Of a stretch of DNA of 50,154 nucleotides, positions 24,323 through 33,350 are shown piece after piece; the stretch's first letter is position 1, and every line of letters begins with the position of its first letter. A program made the translations under genes and the position numbers. The stretch covers positions 1-50,154 of the forward strand of contig NZ_JAEMUX010000065.1 of assembly GCF_016598475.1 (NCBI RefSeq). The letters run 5' to 3'. The stretch is from Streptomyces adelaidensis. Its GTDB lineage: Bacteria; Actinomycetota; Actinomycetes; Streptomycetales; Streptomycetaceae. The notes below the pieces were generated by a model. It saw nothing but the letters and a program-made list of their open reading frames with translations. It did not search any database and was not told where the DNA came from.

Positions 24323-25418
24323 CATCGACCACCTCACAGGCAACAAGGTCCTTGCGAACGAGAAGATCCGCGTCGCCGTCGTCGGCGCCAGCGGGTACAC
24401 CGGCGGCGAGGTCATCCGGCTGCTCCTTGAGCATCCGCACGTCGAACTCGCCTTCCTGTCCGCCGAACGGTCGGCCGGCGCCGCCATCGGCACCGTCCAT
24501 CCCTGGCTGCGCAACCACCCGAAGGCGGGCGGGCTGAAGTTCCGGCCGCTGGCCGAGCTGGCGGACATCGACGCCGTCGACGTCGCCTTCGGCTGCCTGC
24601 CCACCGGCGCGCTGCCCGAGCGGCTGCCGCTGATCGCGGCCCACGCCAAGCGGGTGCTGAACCTGGGCGGCGACTACCGGCTGCGCGCCGAGTCCGAGGT
24701 GCGTACGCACTACCCGAAGACCGCCGAGCATCCGCCGCTGGAGGACTTCGCCTACTACGTACCGGAGTTGAGCCCCGAGGTGCCGGACGGGCGGTTCGTG
24801 AACCTGCCCGGCTGCATGGCGGTCACCACGATCTACGCCCTGTACCCGCTGTTCGCCGGCGCCGGCCGCACCGAGCCGCTGGCCACCGACCGGGTCGTCG
24901 TCGACGCCAAGACCGGCTCCACCGGCGGCGGCCGCGGCAGCAACGAGCCGCCGGCCGAGCGCACCGGCAACTTCCGGGTCCACAAGCTGTACGGGCACCG
25001 GCACGCGCCCGAGGTCCGGCAGGCCATCGCCGACTTCACCGGCGCGGCCGTCGACCTCAGGTTCTCCACCCACAGCCTGGACGTGGCCCGGGGCATCATG
25101 GTCACCGCGTACGCCGAACTCCGCGAGGGCGTCACCTCGTTGGACGTCAAGCGGGCCTACGCCAAGGCGTACGTCGGCAAGCCGTTCGTACGGGTCCGGC
25201 CCGCGCCCAAGGCGCCGCAGGACTTCCCGATGCTCAAGGCGGTCGTCGGCTCGAACGTCGCCGAGGTCGCCATCGCGGTCCAGGGCGGCCAGGTCGTCGC
25301 CGTCGCCGCCCTCGACAACCTCATCAAGGGCGCCGCCGGACAGGCGATCCAGGCGATGAACCTGATCAGCGGCTTCGACGAGACGGCCGGCCTGCCGACG
25401 ACGGCGGTGTCGCCGTGA
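24315..25418 (+). CDS. lysY: LysW-glutamyl/aminoadipyl phosphate reductase LysY (ArgC family)
   Basis: A 367-residue NADPH-dependent reductase that converts the carrier-bound acyl phosphate to a semialdehyde. VAVVGASGYTGGEVIRLL is the NADP-binding turn, LNLGGDYRLR follows, and NLPGCMAVTTIYALYPL holds the catalytic Cys. The closing domain has DLRFSTHSLDVARGIMVTAYA. The only suitable start is a TTG at 24315, with GAGAAGG upstream, overlapping the aminotransferase stop. The ArgC-like fold is certain; assignment to LysY rather than ArgC rests on the lysW/lysX neighbours. Confidence 0.93.
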   Translation: MADIDHLTGNKVLANEKIRVAVVGASGYTGGEVIRLLLEHPHVELAFLSAERSAGAAIGTVHPWLRNHPKAGGLKFRPLAELADIDAVDVAFGCLPTGALPERLPLIAAHAKRVLNLGGDYRLRAESEVRTHYPKTAEHPPLEDFAYYVPELSPEVPDGRFVNLPGCMAVTTIYALYPLFAGAGRTEPLATDRVVVDAKTGSTGGGRGSNEPPAERTGNFRVHKLYGHRHAPEVRQAIADFTGAAVDLRFSTHSLDVARGIMVTAYAELREGVTSLDVKRAYAKAYVGKPFVRVRPAPKAPQDFPMLKAVVGSNVAEVAIAVQGGQVVAVAALDNLIKGAAGQAIQAMNLISGFDETAGLPTTAVSP

Positions 25419-27421
25419 CGACGCAGATCGAACGACCGACGACGCGGGCCTCCGCCGCCGGCCCCACCAGGGCCAGGGTTCCGGCCGTGCCTTCCGCCAC
25501 GGCCACGGCCGCGGCCATGGACACCGTCCCCGCCGCCGTCACGCGACCCAAGCCCGTCTTCAGGTCCACCCGCCCCCTGTACGTCATCAAGGCCGGCAGC
25601 GCCACCCTCGACCGGGGCGCCATCCACAAGGAGCTCGCGGACCTGGTGGCCCGTGGCGCACGCGTGCTGCTCGTCGCGGGCGGTGCCACCGGGATCGAAC
25701 GGCACTACGCCGCCATCGACCGGCCCATGCCCCAACTGCGGCTGGTCGGCGGCGACTCGGTGCGCTACTGCCCACCGGAGGAGATGGCCCACCTGGTCGA
25801 CGCCTACGAGCGGGTCACCCTGCCCGCCGTCGAGCGGGAGCTGTGGGCGCTCGGGCTGAGCGTGTTCACCTCGGTCGCGGCGCGCGGCGGCCTGGTCACC
25901 GGCAAGGCCAACCGGCCGCTGAAGGCGGTCTCCGCGGGGGGCCGGACCCTGGTCGTACGCGACCACCGGGCCGGCGTGCCGACGGACGTGGACACCGAGG
26001 GGCTGACCGCGCTGCTGGAGGCGTACGACGTGGTGTGTCTGTCGCCGCCGGTCGCCGATCCGGCCGGCGGTGCGCCGCTCAACGTGGACGCCGACGTGCT
26101 CGCCGCCGTCCTGACCGGGGCGCTCGGCGCGGACCATCTGCGCCTGGTCACCGGCACCGCAGGGCTGCTGAGCGACCCGGCCGACCCGGACTCGACGCTG
26201 TACGACGTCTATCCGGGCGAGGGCGCGAAGTACGCGGGCGGCAGGATGCGGCAGAAGGTGCGGGCCGCCGAGATCGCCATGCGGGACAGCGGCGCGGACG
26301 TCGCCATCACCGGCCCGCACACGATGAGCCTGCCGTCCGGCTGGACCCGGTTCTGGCGTACGAAGGAGCCCGCGGCCGACCTCGGTCTGCTCACCCGGGT
26401 GGCCTGCGTGCCGTCGGTCTCGCGCGACGAGGCCGAACTCGCCGCCTACCTGGCCGAATGGTGCCGGGAGCGCGGCATGGACGCCCATGTCGACGAGGCG
26501 GGCAACCTGGTCGCCGTACGCGGTTGCGGGCCGCGCCGGCTGCTGCTCCTCGGGCACCTCGACACGGTCCCGCACCACTGGCCGGCCGAGTGGCGGGGCG
26601 GTGAGCTGTGGGCCCGGGGCAGCGTCGACGCCAAGGGCAGCCTCGCGAACTTCCTGGAGGTGCTCGCCCACGCGGACATCCCCGAGGACGGGCAACTGCG
26701 TGTGGTCGGCGCGGTCGAGGAGGAGATTTCCTCCTCCAAGGGCGCCTTCCACGCCCGTGACCGGTACCCGGCCGACGCCGTCGTCATCGGCGAGCCCAGC
26801 GGCTCGCAGACCCTGACCCTCGGCTACTTCGGGCTGTTCAAGCTCCGGGTGACCGCATCGGTGCCCAGCGGCCACTCGGCCGGGATGGACGCCGTGTCCG
26901 CGCCGGACCACCTGATCGAGGTCCTCGCCCGCATCCGGGCCGCGGTGCTCGCCGAGGCGCCGGACGCGCTCAGCGCGGTCATCGACGTCCAGGTGGAGAA
27001 CGGACGGGCTCACTCCACCGCCACCGGGATTCTCAACTTCCGGGTGCCGCCCAAGGCCGACGTCGAGGTGCTCAAGGCCGCCGCGCTCGGACACGTCGGC
27101 GACGACGTGCGCGTCGAGGTGCTGCGCGCCACCCCCGGGCACGCCGGCGGCCGGTCCAGTGCCCTGGTCAAGGTCTTCACCCGGGCCTTCGCACAGGCCG
27201 GGATCAGGCCCCGCTTCGTGGTGAAGAAGGGCACGTCCGACATGAACACGCTGGCCACCACCTGGCACGACGTCCCGATGGTGGCGTACGGACCCGGCGA
27301 CTCTTCCCTGGACCACACCGACGAGGAACGCATCGACCCCATGGAGTACCGCACCGCACGCTCCCTGCTCGCCGACGCCGTCAACCGGTGGTTCGCGCTG
27401 CCCGAGGGGAGCCGGCGATGA
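25415..27421 (+). CDS. LysZ-LysK fusion: carrier-bound amino acid kinase plus M20 carboxypeptidase-like deblocking enzyme
   Basis: A 668-residue two-domain protein. After a 50-residue Ala/Pro/Thr-rich leader, residues 53-310 form an amino acid kinase like LysZ/ArgB (YVIKAGSATLD, LLVAGGATGIERHYA, KANRPLKAV, GRMRQKVRAAEIA). Residues 325-668 form an M20 peptidase like LysK/ArgE: GHLDTV (His near 381), RGSVDAKGSL, VEEEISSSKG, GEPSG and DSSLDHTDEE. The kinase would phosphorylate LysW-bound glutamate and the peptidase would release the finished amino acid from LysW. The GTG start overlaps the lysY stop as GTGA. In lysine and arginine pathways these are separate proteins. An ATG at 25517 is an alternative start. 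Confidence 0.9.
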   Translation: MTTQIERPTTRASAAGPTRARVPAVPSATATAAAMDTVPAAVTRPKPVFRSTRPLYVIKAGSATLDRGAIHKELADLVARGARVLLVAGGATGIERHYAAIDRPMPQLRLVGGDSVRYCPPEEMAHLVDAYERVTLPAVERELWALGLSVFTSVAARGGLVTGKANRPLKAVSAGGRTLVVRDHRAGVPTDVDTEGLTALLEAYDVVCLSPPVADPAGGAPLNVDADVLAAVLTGALGADHLRLVTGTAGLLSDPADPDSTLYDVYPGEGAKYAGGRMRQKVRAAEIAMRDSGADVAITGPHTMSLPSGWTRFWRTKEPAADLGLLTRVACVPSVSRDEAELAAYLAEWCRERGMDAHVDEAGNLVAVRGCGPRRLLLLGHLDTVPHHWPAEWRGGELWARGSVDAKGSLANFLEVLAHADIPEDGQLRVVGAVEEEISSSKGAFHARDRYPADAVVIGEPSGSQTLTLGYFGLFKLRVTASVPSGHSAGMDAVSAPDHLIEVLARIRAAVLAEAPDALSAVIDVQVENGRAHSTATGILNFRVPPKADVEVLKAAALGHVGDDVRVEVLRATPGHAGGRSSALVKVFTRAFAQAGIRPRFVVKKGTSDMNTLATTWHDVPMVAYGPGDSSLDHTDEERIDPMEYRTARSLLADAVNRWFALPEGSRR

Positions 27422-28239
27422 CCATCACCCTCGAAGCGCCTCCTCACGACGACGAGATCGTGGCCACCCTCACCGAACGGGCCGTCCAGGCACGCCGGTT
27501 GGTGGTCGACATGGCGGCGAGCCCGCGCGGCTGCCACCTCGGCGGCAGCCTCTCCGTCCTCGACATCCTGATCGCCGCGCTGCACCGCGCGGCCGCCGAC
27601 GACGGCACCGAGGTCGTCCTCAGCAAGGGCCACGCCGCCGCCGGGCTCTACGCCGCCCTGCACGTCAGCGGCATCCTGCCGGAGAACCCGGCCCCGCTGT
27701 ACGGCCTCGCCGGCCACCCCTACACCGGCCACCCCGGCCCCAAGGTCCCCGGCGTCCGCTTCCCCACCGGCAGCCTCGGCCACGGCGTCCCGTACGCCGC
27801 CGGCTGGGCGCTCTCGCAGAAGCTGCGCGGCCGTCCCGGTGCGCTCGGCATCGCCGTCGCCGGTGACGGCGAGCTGCAGGAGGGCCTGGTCTGGGAGACC
27901 TGCCAGGTCGCCGCCGCACAGGAGCTGGGCAACTTCGTGCTCGTCGTGGACCGCAACGGCGGCCAGAACGACGGCATGGTCGCCGACATCTCGCCGCTGC
28001 CCGGGCTCGCCGCCCGCTTCACCGCGTTCGGCTTCGACACCACGGAGATCGACGGCCACGACCTGGCCGCCCTCACCGACCTCCTGACCGAGGACCGCTC
28101 GACCGCCCGCAAACCCCTCGCCGTCATCGCCGACACCGTCAAGGGCAAGGGCGTACGAGCCGTCGAGGGCAAGCCCGGCTCCCACTACGTGACCATCGAC
28201 GAGGCGCGCGCCGCCAAGTGGAAGCGGGGCATCCGATGA
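27418..28239 (+). CDS. Transketolase N-terminal (ThDP-binding) subunit
   Basis: A 273-residue subunit of a split transketolase. It has GCHLGGSLSVLDILIAAL, LSKGHAAAGLYAAL, GSLGHGVPYAAG and the ThDP/metal motif AVAGDGELQEGLVWETCQVAAAQELGNFVLVVDRNGGQ (GDGxL...N). In the LysW pathway it would add a two-carbon ketol unit to the carrier-bound semialdehyde. The ATG overlaps the upstream stop (ATGA) and GAGGGGAG lies about 8 bases before it. The stop overlaps the C-terminal subunit gene in the same way. Confidence 0.94.
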   Translation: MTITLEAPPHDDEIVATLTERAVQARRLVVDMAASPRGCHLGGSLSVLDILIAALHRAAADDGTEVVLSKGHAAAGLYAALHVSGILPENPAPLYGLAGHPYTGHPGPKVPGVRFPTGSLGHGVPYAAGWALSQKLRGRPGALGIAVAGDGELQEGLVWETCQVAAAQELGNFVLVVDRNGGQNDGMVADISPLPGLAARFTAFGFDTTEIDGHDLAALTDLLTEDRSTARKPLAVIADTVKGKGVRAVEGKPGSHYVTIDEARAAKWKRGIR

Positions 28240-29438
28240 CCACCACCGACGACCGCGCGGTAACCACCCCGGACACCACCCTCTCCGGCCGCGACGCCTA
28301 CCGGGACGAGCTGCCGAAGGATGTCGCGGGCGGGCGGCCCGAGGCCGGCACGGGGACGCACCCCGTCGCCCCCGCCGGCGAGCGGCCCGAGGCCCCCGCC
28401 GGCGAGCGCCGGGCGCCCGTGGCGGGCACCGTGCCCGCCACGGACGAGCGCCGGACGGCCACGACGGCCACCGCACCCCTCCCAGACGAGCGACCGGTGA
28501 CCCTCTCCGGCCGCGACGCCTACCGGGACGAGCTGACCCGGCTCGCCGCCTCCGACGACACGATCGTCTGCCTGGAGGCGGACCTGGGCGGCAAGGGACA
28601 CCCCTTCCAGGCCGCCCACCCGGAGCGTTTCCTCAACCTCGGGATCGCCGAGGGCGCGATGGTGGACATGGCGGCGGGGCTGGCGGCCGGCGGTCACAAG
28701 CCGTTCGTCAGCACCTTCGCCCCGTTCGCCGCGCTGCGCGCCGCCGAGAGCCTGAAGCTGACCCTCGGCTATCTGGCCGCCGGGGTCACGGTCGTCGCGC
28801 CGTACGCCGGTGTCTCCGGTGCCTGGTTCGGGACCACGCACCACTGCCTGGAGGACCTGGCGATCCTGCGCAGCGTGCCGGGCGTGACCATCGCGGCCCC
28901 GTACGGCGACGCCGAGATGCGCGCGGTGGTGCGGGAGGCCGCCCGCTCCGGGCGCCCGCACTACATCCGCACCGGGCGCAACGCCACGTACGAGTCGCTC
29001 GCCCCGCTCGGCGACGAACTCCCCCTGGTCAACTGGGAGTTCAGGGCCGGTGACCGAGAGGGCCGGGAGGGCTGGGACGCCGTCTGTCTCGTCTCCGTCG
29101 GCGAGGAAGGCACCCGGCTCGCCCTCGCCGCCCGGCGGGCCGCCCCCGGCACCGCCCACGCGCACCTGGTCTACCTGGACCACGAGCACCTGACCGGGGC
29201 GGCGGCCGAACTGGCCCGCCACCACTCCCGGTTCGTGGTCGTCGAGGAGCACCGGGGCCAGGGCGGAGTCGCCGAGGCGCTCGCGCTGCTGCTGCCGGCC
29301 TGCGAGGTCAGGTCGGTGAGCGCCGACCGGAGCTGGCCCTCACAGGGCGGCGACCACGAGGAGGTCATGGCCGCGCTGGGCCTGGACCTGCCCGCCGTAC
29401 TCGACGCCCTCGACGCATTCGCCCGCACCACGAGCTGA
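28236..29438 (+). CDS. Transketolase C-terminal subunit with duplicated N-terminal segment
   Basis: A 400-residue partner of the preceding gene. The pyrimidine-binding domain has VCLEADLGGKG, FLNLGIAEGAMVDMAAGLA with the conserved Glu that activates ThDP, and FGTTHHCLEDLAILRSVPG. The C-terminal domain runs from about 290. The first 88 residues are odd: TLSGRDAYRDEL occurs at about residues 15-26 and again at 89-100, with a Pro/Ala/Thr-rich linker of about 60 residues between. The normal protein would begin at the second copy, where a GTG at 28497 could act as a start. The ATG at 28236 is kept because of the ATGA overlap. Confidence 0.9.
   Translation: MTTTDDRAVTTPDTTLSGRDAYRDELPKDVAGGRPEAGTGTHPVAPAGERPEAPAGERRAPVAGTVPATDERRTATTATAPLPDERPVTLSGRDAYRDELTRLAASDDTIVCLEADLGGKGHPFQAAHPERFLNLGIAEGAMVDMAAGLAAGGHKPFVSTFAPFAALRAAESLKLTLGYLAAGVTVVAPYAGVSGAWFGTTHHCLEDLAILRSVPGVTIAAPYGDAEMRAVVREAARSGRPHYIRTGRNATYESLAPLGDELPLVNWEFRAGDREGREGWDAVCLVSVGEEGTRLALAARRAAPGTAHAHLVYLDHEHLTGAAAELARHHSRFVVVEEHRGQGGVAEALALLLPACEVRSVSADRSWPSQGGDHEEVMAALGLDLPAVLDALDAFARTTS
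28278..28535 (+). repeat. 36-bp perfect direct repeat within the transketolase C-subunit gene
   Basis: Positions 28278-28313 and 28500-28535 are identical (starting ACCCTCTCCGGCCGCGAC). The offset is 222 bp, 74 codons, so the frame is kept and TLSGRDAYRDEL is encoded twice. This looks like an in-frame duplication or insertion event. Confidence 0.9.
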
Positions 29439-29484
29439 TCACACCCCAACTCGCCCCATCCACAAGCCAGTCAAGGAGCCCGAC

Positions 29485-30738
29485 GTGCACATCCTCATGA
29501 TCGAATGCAACCCCAACGGCATGGCCGGCATCGCCAACGCCCTCGACCTCGGCCACGACGTCACCCTCGTCTCGGTCGACCCCGACTTCTACCTCGCCGT
29601 CTCCCCGCTCACCGAGGCCGCCTACGCGCACCCCAACTGCCACGTCATCAAGAGCGAGCAGGCCTTCTCCATCGAGGAGCTGACGGCCCTGGCGCGCGAA
29701 CTGCACGCCGAGCGCCCGGTGCACGGGGTGACCACGTACAGCGAGTACCACACCGTCCACACCGCGGCCGTCGCCGAGGCGCTGGGCCTGCCCGGGATGA
29801 GCGTCGACGGCGCCCGCAACGCCCGGCACAAGCACCTCACCCGGCTGACGCTCGACGGCCGGGGCATCCGCCAGCCGCGCTTCGCCCACGTCTTGGACCC
29901 CACGAAGGTCGAGGCGGCCGTCCGCGAGATCGGCTTCCCCTGCGTGGTGAAGCCGTCCGACGGCACCGCCAGCCTGCACGTCCTGCACCTCAAGGACGAG
30001 GACGACCTGACCACGTACCTCGCCGAGCTCGCGGAGGTCGTCGACTACGGGCGCGGCGTCGTACGCATCCCCGACATCCTGATCGAGGAGTTCGTCACCG
30101 GCGAGCTGATCTCGGTGGAGTCCTGCGTGCTCGGCAAGGGCGACATCGTCAACCTCGGGCTGACCGACCGCCCGCTCAGCGGCTTCCCGCACTTCATCGA
30201 GATGGGCGCCACGTACTTCAGCGGACACCCGCTCCAGGACGAGCTGTTCGCGATGACGACGAAGGTCCTCGAAGAGCTGGGCGTCGACTTCGGCTTCATC
30301 CACACCGAGTTCCTGCTCGGCCCGGACGGCCCGGTGCTGTGCGAGGTCAACGGACGCCTCATCGGCGGCATCGTGCCGAGCCTGATGCAGATCAGCTCCG
30401 GCGTGGACGCCTACCTGGAGGTCATCCGCCAGGCCCTGGGCGAGCGCCCCGAACTGCCCTTCCCGGGCGAGACCACGGCGGGCGGCCACTGGTTCGGCTC
30501 CCCGGTCGCCGGCACGGTCGAGTCCATCGGCTTCGACGGCCTGACGGACCTGCCCGGCTTCCACAGCGCCCTCGCCTACAAGAAGCCCGGCGTCGAGGTC
30601 AGCCGCCTCTCCAAGAGCAACTTCGACTGGATCGGCCACATCATCTTCACCGGCGCCGACCGCGACGAGGTCAACAAGCGCAACGAAGAGGCCCTGGACG
30701 CCATCGACCTCCGGCTGAAGGTCGAGGTGGCCCGATGA
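29485..30738 (+). CDS. ATP-grasp ligase (peptide- or amide-forming)
   Basis: A 417-residue ATP-grasp enzyme of the carnosine synthase/L-amino acid ligase type. The N-terminal domain starts MHILMIECNPNGMAGIANAL. The ATP-grasp core has ARHKHLTRLTLDGRGIRQPRF, FPCVVKPSDGTASLHV, ILIEEFVTGELISVES and the magnesium site FIHTEFLLGPDGPVLCEVNGRLIGG. It would activate a carboxylate as acyl phosphate and couple it to an amine, probably attaching the cluster's amino acid to a second amino acid. The GTG start has AAGGAG 7 bases upstream. It follows the transketolase by 46 bases and overlaps the next gene by ATGA. Confidence 0.9.
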   Translation: MHILMIECNPNGMAGIANALDLGHDVTLVSVDPDFYLAVSPLTEAAYAHPNCHVIKSEQAFSIEELTALARELHAERPVHGVTTYSEYHTVHTAAVAEALGLPGMSVDGARNARHKHLTRLTLDGRGIRQPRFAHVLDPTKVEAAVREIGFPCVVKPSDGTASLHVLHLKDEDDLTTYLAELAEVVDYGRGVVRIPDILIEEFVTGELISVESCVLGKGDIVNLGLTDRPLSGFPHFIEMGATYFSGHPLQDELFAMTTKVLEELGVDFGFIHTEFLLGPDGPVLCEVNGRLIGGIVPSLMQISSGVDAYLEVIRQALGERPELPFPGETTAGGHWFGSPVAGTVESIGFDGLTDLPGFHSALAYKKPGVEVSRLSKSNFDWIGHIIFTGADRDEVNKRNEEALDAIDLRLKVEVAR

Positions 30739-32066
30739 GCTCCGCTCCACCGCGGCGGGAGCTGCGCGGGGTGGCCGTCCCCGCCCTCGACCCCGAGGCG
30801 GCGTACGACGTCACGAGCGAGGACGGCGTCTTCACCGCGTTCGCCCCGGCGGGCCCCCGCCGGGGCGACGAGCCCGAGCTCTGGCCCGGCTACACCGAGA
30901 CCCACGCCCATGTCTCGCTCCCCGCGAACTGGGACGACACGGTCGAGGACCCCCGGATCGTGGCCCTCCAGTACCTGTACCACGGGGTCACCCACGTGGT
31001 GGACATGTTCGGTTTCCCGCTGGCCGCCGACGCCTGGGCGGCCGGCCGGGAGGCCTCCCCGTGGCCGTACCCGGAGATCGCGCACTGCGGCTACGCGGTG
31101 ACGGCGACGACGGACACGGCCGGCCGCACCGGCCACGGAGTGGAGTTCCCGGCCCCGGTGCACATGCTCGCCGTCGAGTCCGACCTCGACCACGCGCTGC
31201 GCGCCAACGCCGAACGCGGCGGCACCTTCCTCAAGGTGATGTTCACCGACGGCACCGAACAGCCGGGCAGCCCGGTCCGCTTCTCCCGCCTCTCCGAGCA
31301 CGTCCTGCGCTTCACCGCCCGCATGGCCGCCGAACGCGGCGTCACGGCGGTCATCGACTGCAACACCCTCCAGGAGACCCGCTGGGCGTACGAGTGCGGC
31401 TTCCGCCTCTTCGCCCACACCGTGCGCGACCGCACCCTCGACGAGGCCGACTGGAAGGAGTTCGAGGGAGCCCGCTTCGTCTCCACGCTCGCCGGACTCC
31501 GCCCGATGATCATGACGGGCGAGGAGTTCCTCACCGAGTACGGCCGCGAGGGTTTCGCCGAGACCCAGGACGTCCGCAACCTCGACTTCGTCAAGGGCAT
31601 CGAGAAGCCGTACGGCATCGAGTACGGCGTCCAGGAGACCCGCACCGCCGCCCTCGGCGACATGCGGCGCAACGCCCTGGCCGCGCTGGGCCGGGGCGAC
31701 CTGCTCGTCGGCACCGACTCGGGCAACACCGGCGCCTACCACGGCTATTCGCTGCTCAGCGAGCTGGACCTGCTGCGCGGCGAGGACGCCTCCTGGGACG
31801 TACCGCTGCGCCACCAGGCCACGGTCGGCGGCCGCCGCTACTTCGACGAGCTGAGCGGCACCACGTCGGGGGCGCACCCGCTGCGCCCCGGCGGCGTGGC
31901 CACGTACAACCTCCTGCACCCGTCCACCCCCACCCGCCCCCTCTCGGCCCTGCCCGTACGGACCGTCGTCCGGGGCACGGACATCGACCGCCCGGCCCTG
32001 GCCCGCGAGATAGCGGCCCTGCGCGCCACCCATGCTGTGACTGATCTGAAGGGAATCGCCGCGTGA
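30735..32066 (+). CDS. Amidohydrolase-superfamily protein with an altered metal ligand
   Basis: A 443-residue protein. WPGYTETHAHVSL gives the HxH metal site (H57, H59), GGTFLKVMF a candidate carbamylated Lys, FRLFAHTVRD a His ligand, and LLVGTDSGNTGAYHG the catalytic Asp. At the position of the usual strand-5 His (normally a VHxH-like motif) the sequence reads AVIDCNTLQETRW, i.e. Cys instead of His. It could hydrolyse an amide or cyclise the product; the true reaction cannot be read. The ATG overlaps the ligase stop and the stop overlaps the MFS gene (GTGA), so it belongs to the operon. Confidence 0.82.
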   Translation: MSSAPPRRELRGVAVPALDPEAAYDVTSEDGVFTAFAPAGPRRGDEPELWPGYTETHAHVSLPANWDDTVEDPRIVALQYLYHGVTHVVDMFGFPLAADAWAAGREASPWPYPEIAHCGYAVTATTDTAGRTGHGVEFPAPVHMLAVESDLDHALRANAERGGTFLKVMFTDGTEQPGSPVRFSRLSEHVLRFTARMAAERGVTAVIDCNTLQETRWAYECGFRLFAHTVRDRTLDEADWKEFEGARFVSTLAGLRPMIMTGEEFLTEYGREGFAETQDVRNLDFVKGIEKPYGIEYGVQETRTAALGDMRRNALAALGRGDLLVGTDSGNTGAYHGYSLLSELDLLRGEDASWDVPLRHQATVGGRRYFDELSGTTSGAHPLRPGGVATYNLLHPSTPTRPLSALPVRTVVRGTDIDRPALAREIAALRATHAVTDLKGIAA

Positions 32067-33298
32067 GCACCGAACGCAGGCGGGCACTGATCGGCGTCAA
32101 CGCCGGTATCTTCCTCGCCCACATCGGGAACTTCATCTGGTTCCCCGTCCTCGTCGCCTCCCTCGGCGGCACCGACAGCGGCTTCTGGGCCGGCGTCGTG
32201 ATGTGCATGACGTACGTCGGCCGACTGGCCGCCACCTTCTTCTACGAGGGGGTCGCCGCCCGGATCGGCATCCGGGGCGCGGTGTTCGCGGGCACCGCGA
32301 TGGAAGCGGTGGCACTGTTCCTGATGGGCTTCGGCGACGGCGTCCTCGTCTACTCCGCGCTCGCCTTCTTCATCGGCCTGGGCTCAGGCACCGCCTTCCC
32401 GGGCCTGAAGAACATCCTCGTCTCCTACCCCGACGACGAGCGCCCGAAGGCCTTCTCCACCTTCCAGATGTCCGCCCAGGTGGGCCTCTTCGGCGGCGCG
32501 CTGGCCGGCGGCCTCCTCGCGGACGTGAACCTCCGCACCCTCTTCTCCGTCGTCTTCGCCATCTTCATCGGCTTCTGCCTGGCGTCCTCGGCGTTCATCC
32601 CGAGGGACGGCTTCGGGGAGCCGCCGTCCGCCGGGGCGACCAGGCCCGCGCTGGTCAGTACGGCGGTCTTCAAGGGCATCGAGGTCCGCGGCGCCACCCG
32701 CTACTTCCTCCTCTCCGCCGTCTTCTGGTTCCTCTCCATCGGCTTCATGGTCGGCATCCCGCTGCACATGAAGGAGTACGCGTCCGGCTGGGCCCCCTCC
32801 TCGCCGTTCTGGATCACCGGCCTGACCGTCCTGGTCCTGCAGTACCCGCTGTTCAAGTTCCTGATCAAGCACCTGCGCCCCGGCGCGGTGATGGCGCTGG
32901 GCCTGGCCGGCATGACGGTCGCCTTCACCGCCTTCGGCGCGGGCCGCACGGCCCCCTGGGTGATCGTCGGCTGCCTCACGGTCGTCCTGGGCGAGATCCT
33001 CTTCGTCCCGTCCTTCGACATCTGGGTCGCCCGCAAGGTCCTCGCCGACCGCCTCGCCAAGGCCATGGGCGCCATGCACTTCTTCCGCAGCGCCGGCAAC
33101 ATGGTCGGCTCCCTGCTGGCGGGCGCGCTGTTCGACCTGGCGCTGTCCTGGGACGTCCCCGGCGCGAACTGGTACATCGCGGCGGTGATCGCCGCCGGCT
33201 GCGCGTTCATCTGCTTGCTCAGCAAGGACGAGAGCGTGAACGAGGAGCCGGCGGCCGCCGCCGAGGAGGAGGAGGAGCGGGCTGAGGCCGCGGCGTAG
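32063..33298 (+). CDS. MFS exporter of the LysW cluster
   Basis: A 411-residue permease with twelve hydrophobic segments; MCMTYVGRLAATFFYEGVAARIG contains the loop 2-3 region of the MFS. The C-terminus is very acidic (AAAAEEEEERAEAAA). Last gene of the operon, coupled by GTGA to the amidohydrolase. Export of the final metabolite, and self-protection, is the natural inference from its position. Confidence 0.9.
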   Translation: MSTERRRALIGVNAGIFLAHIGNFIWFPVLVASLGGTDSGFWAGVVMCMTYVGRLAATFFYEGVAARIGIRGAVFAGTAMEAVALFLMGFGDGVLVYSALAFFIGLGSGTAFPGLKNILVSYPDDERPKAFSTFQMSAQVGLFGGALAGGLLADVNLRTLFSVVFAIFIGFCLASSAFIPRDGFGEPPSAGATRPALVSTAVFKGIEVRGATRYFLLSAVFWFLSIGFMVGIPLHMKEYASGWAPSSPFWITGLTVLVLQYPLFKFLIKHLRPGAVMALGLAGMTVAFTAFGAGRTAPWVIVGCLTVVLGEILFVPSFDIWVARKVLADRLAKAMGAMHFFRSAGNMVGSLLAGALFDLALSWDVPGANWYIAAVIAAGCAFICLLSKDESVNEEPAAAAEEEEERAEAAA

Positions 33299-33350
33299 GC
33301 CCCGGGACGTTCCTCGGGTGGGTTGGCGGGTGCGGGTTGGTCGTGGTCGC

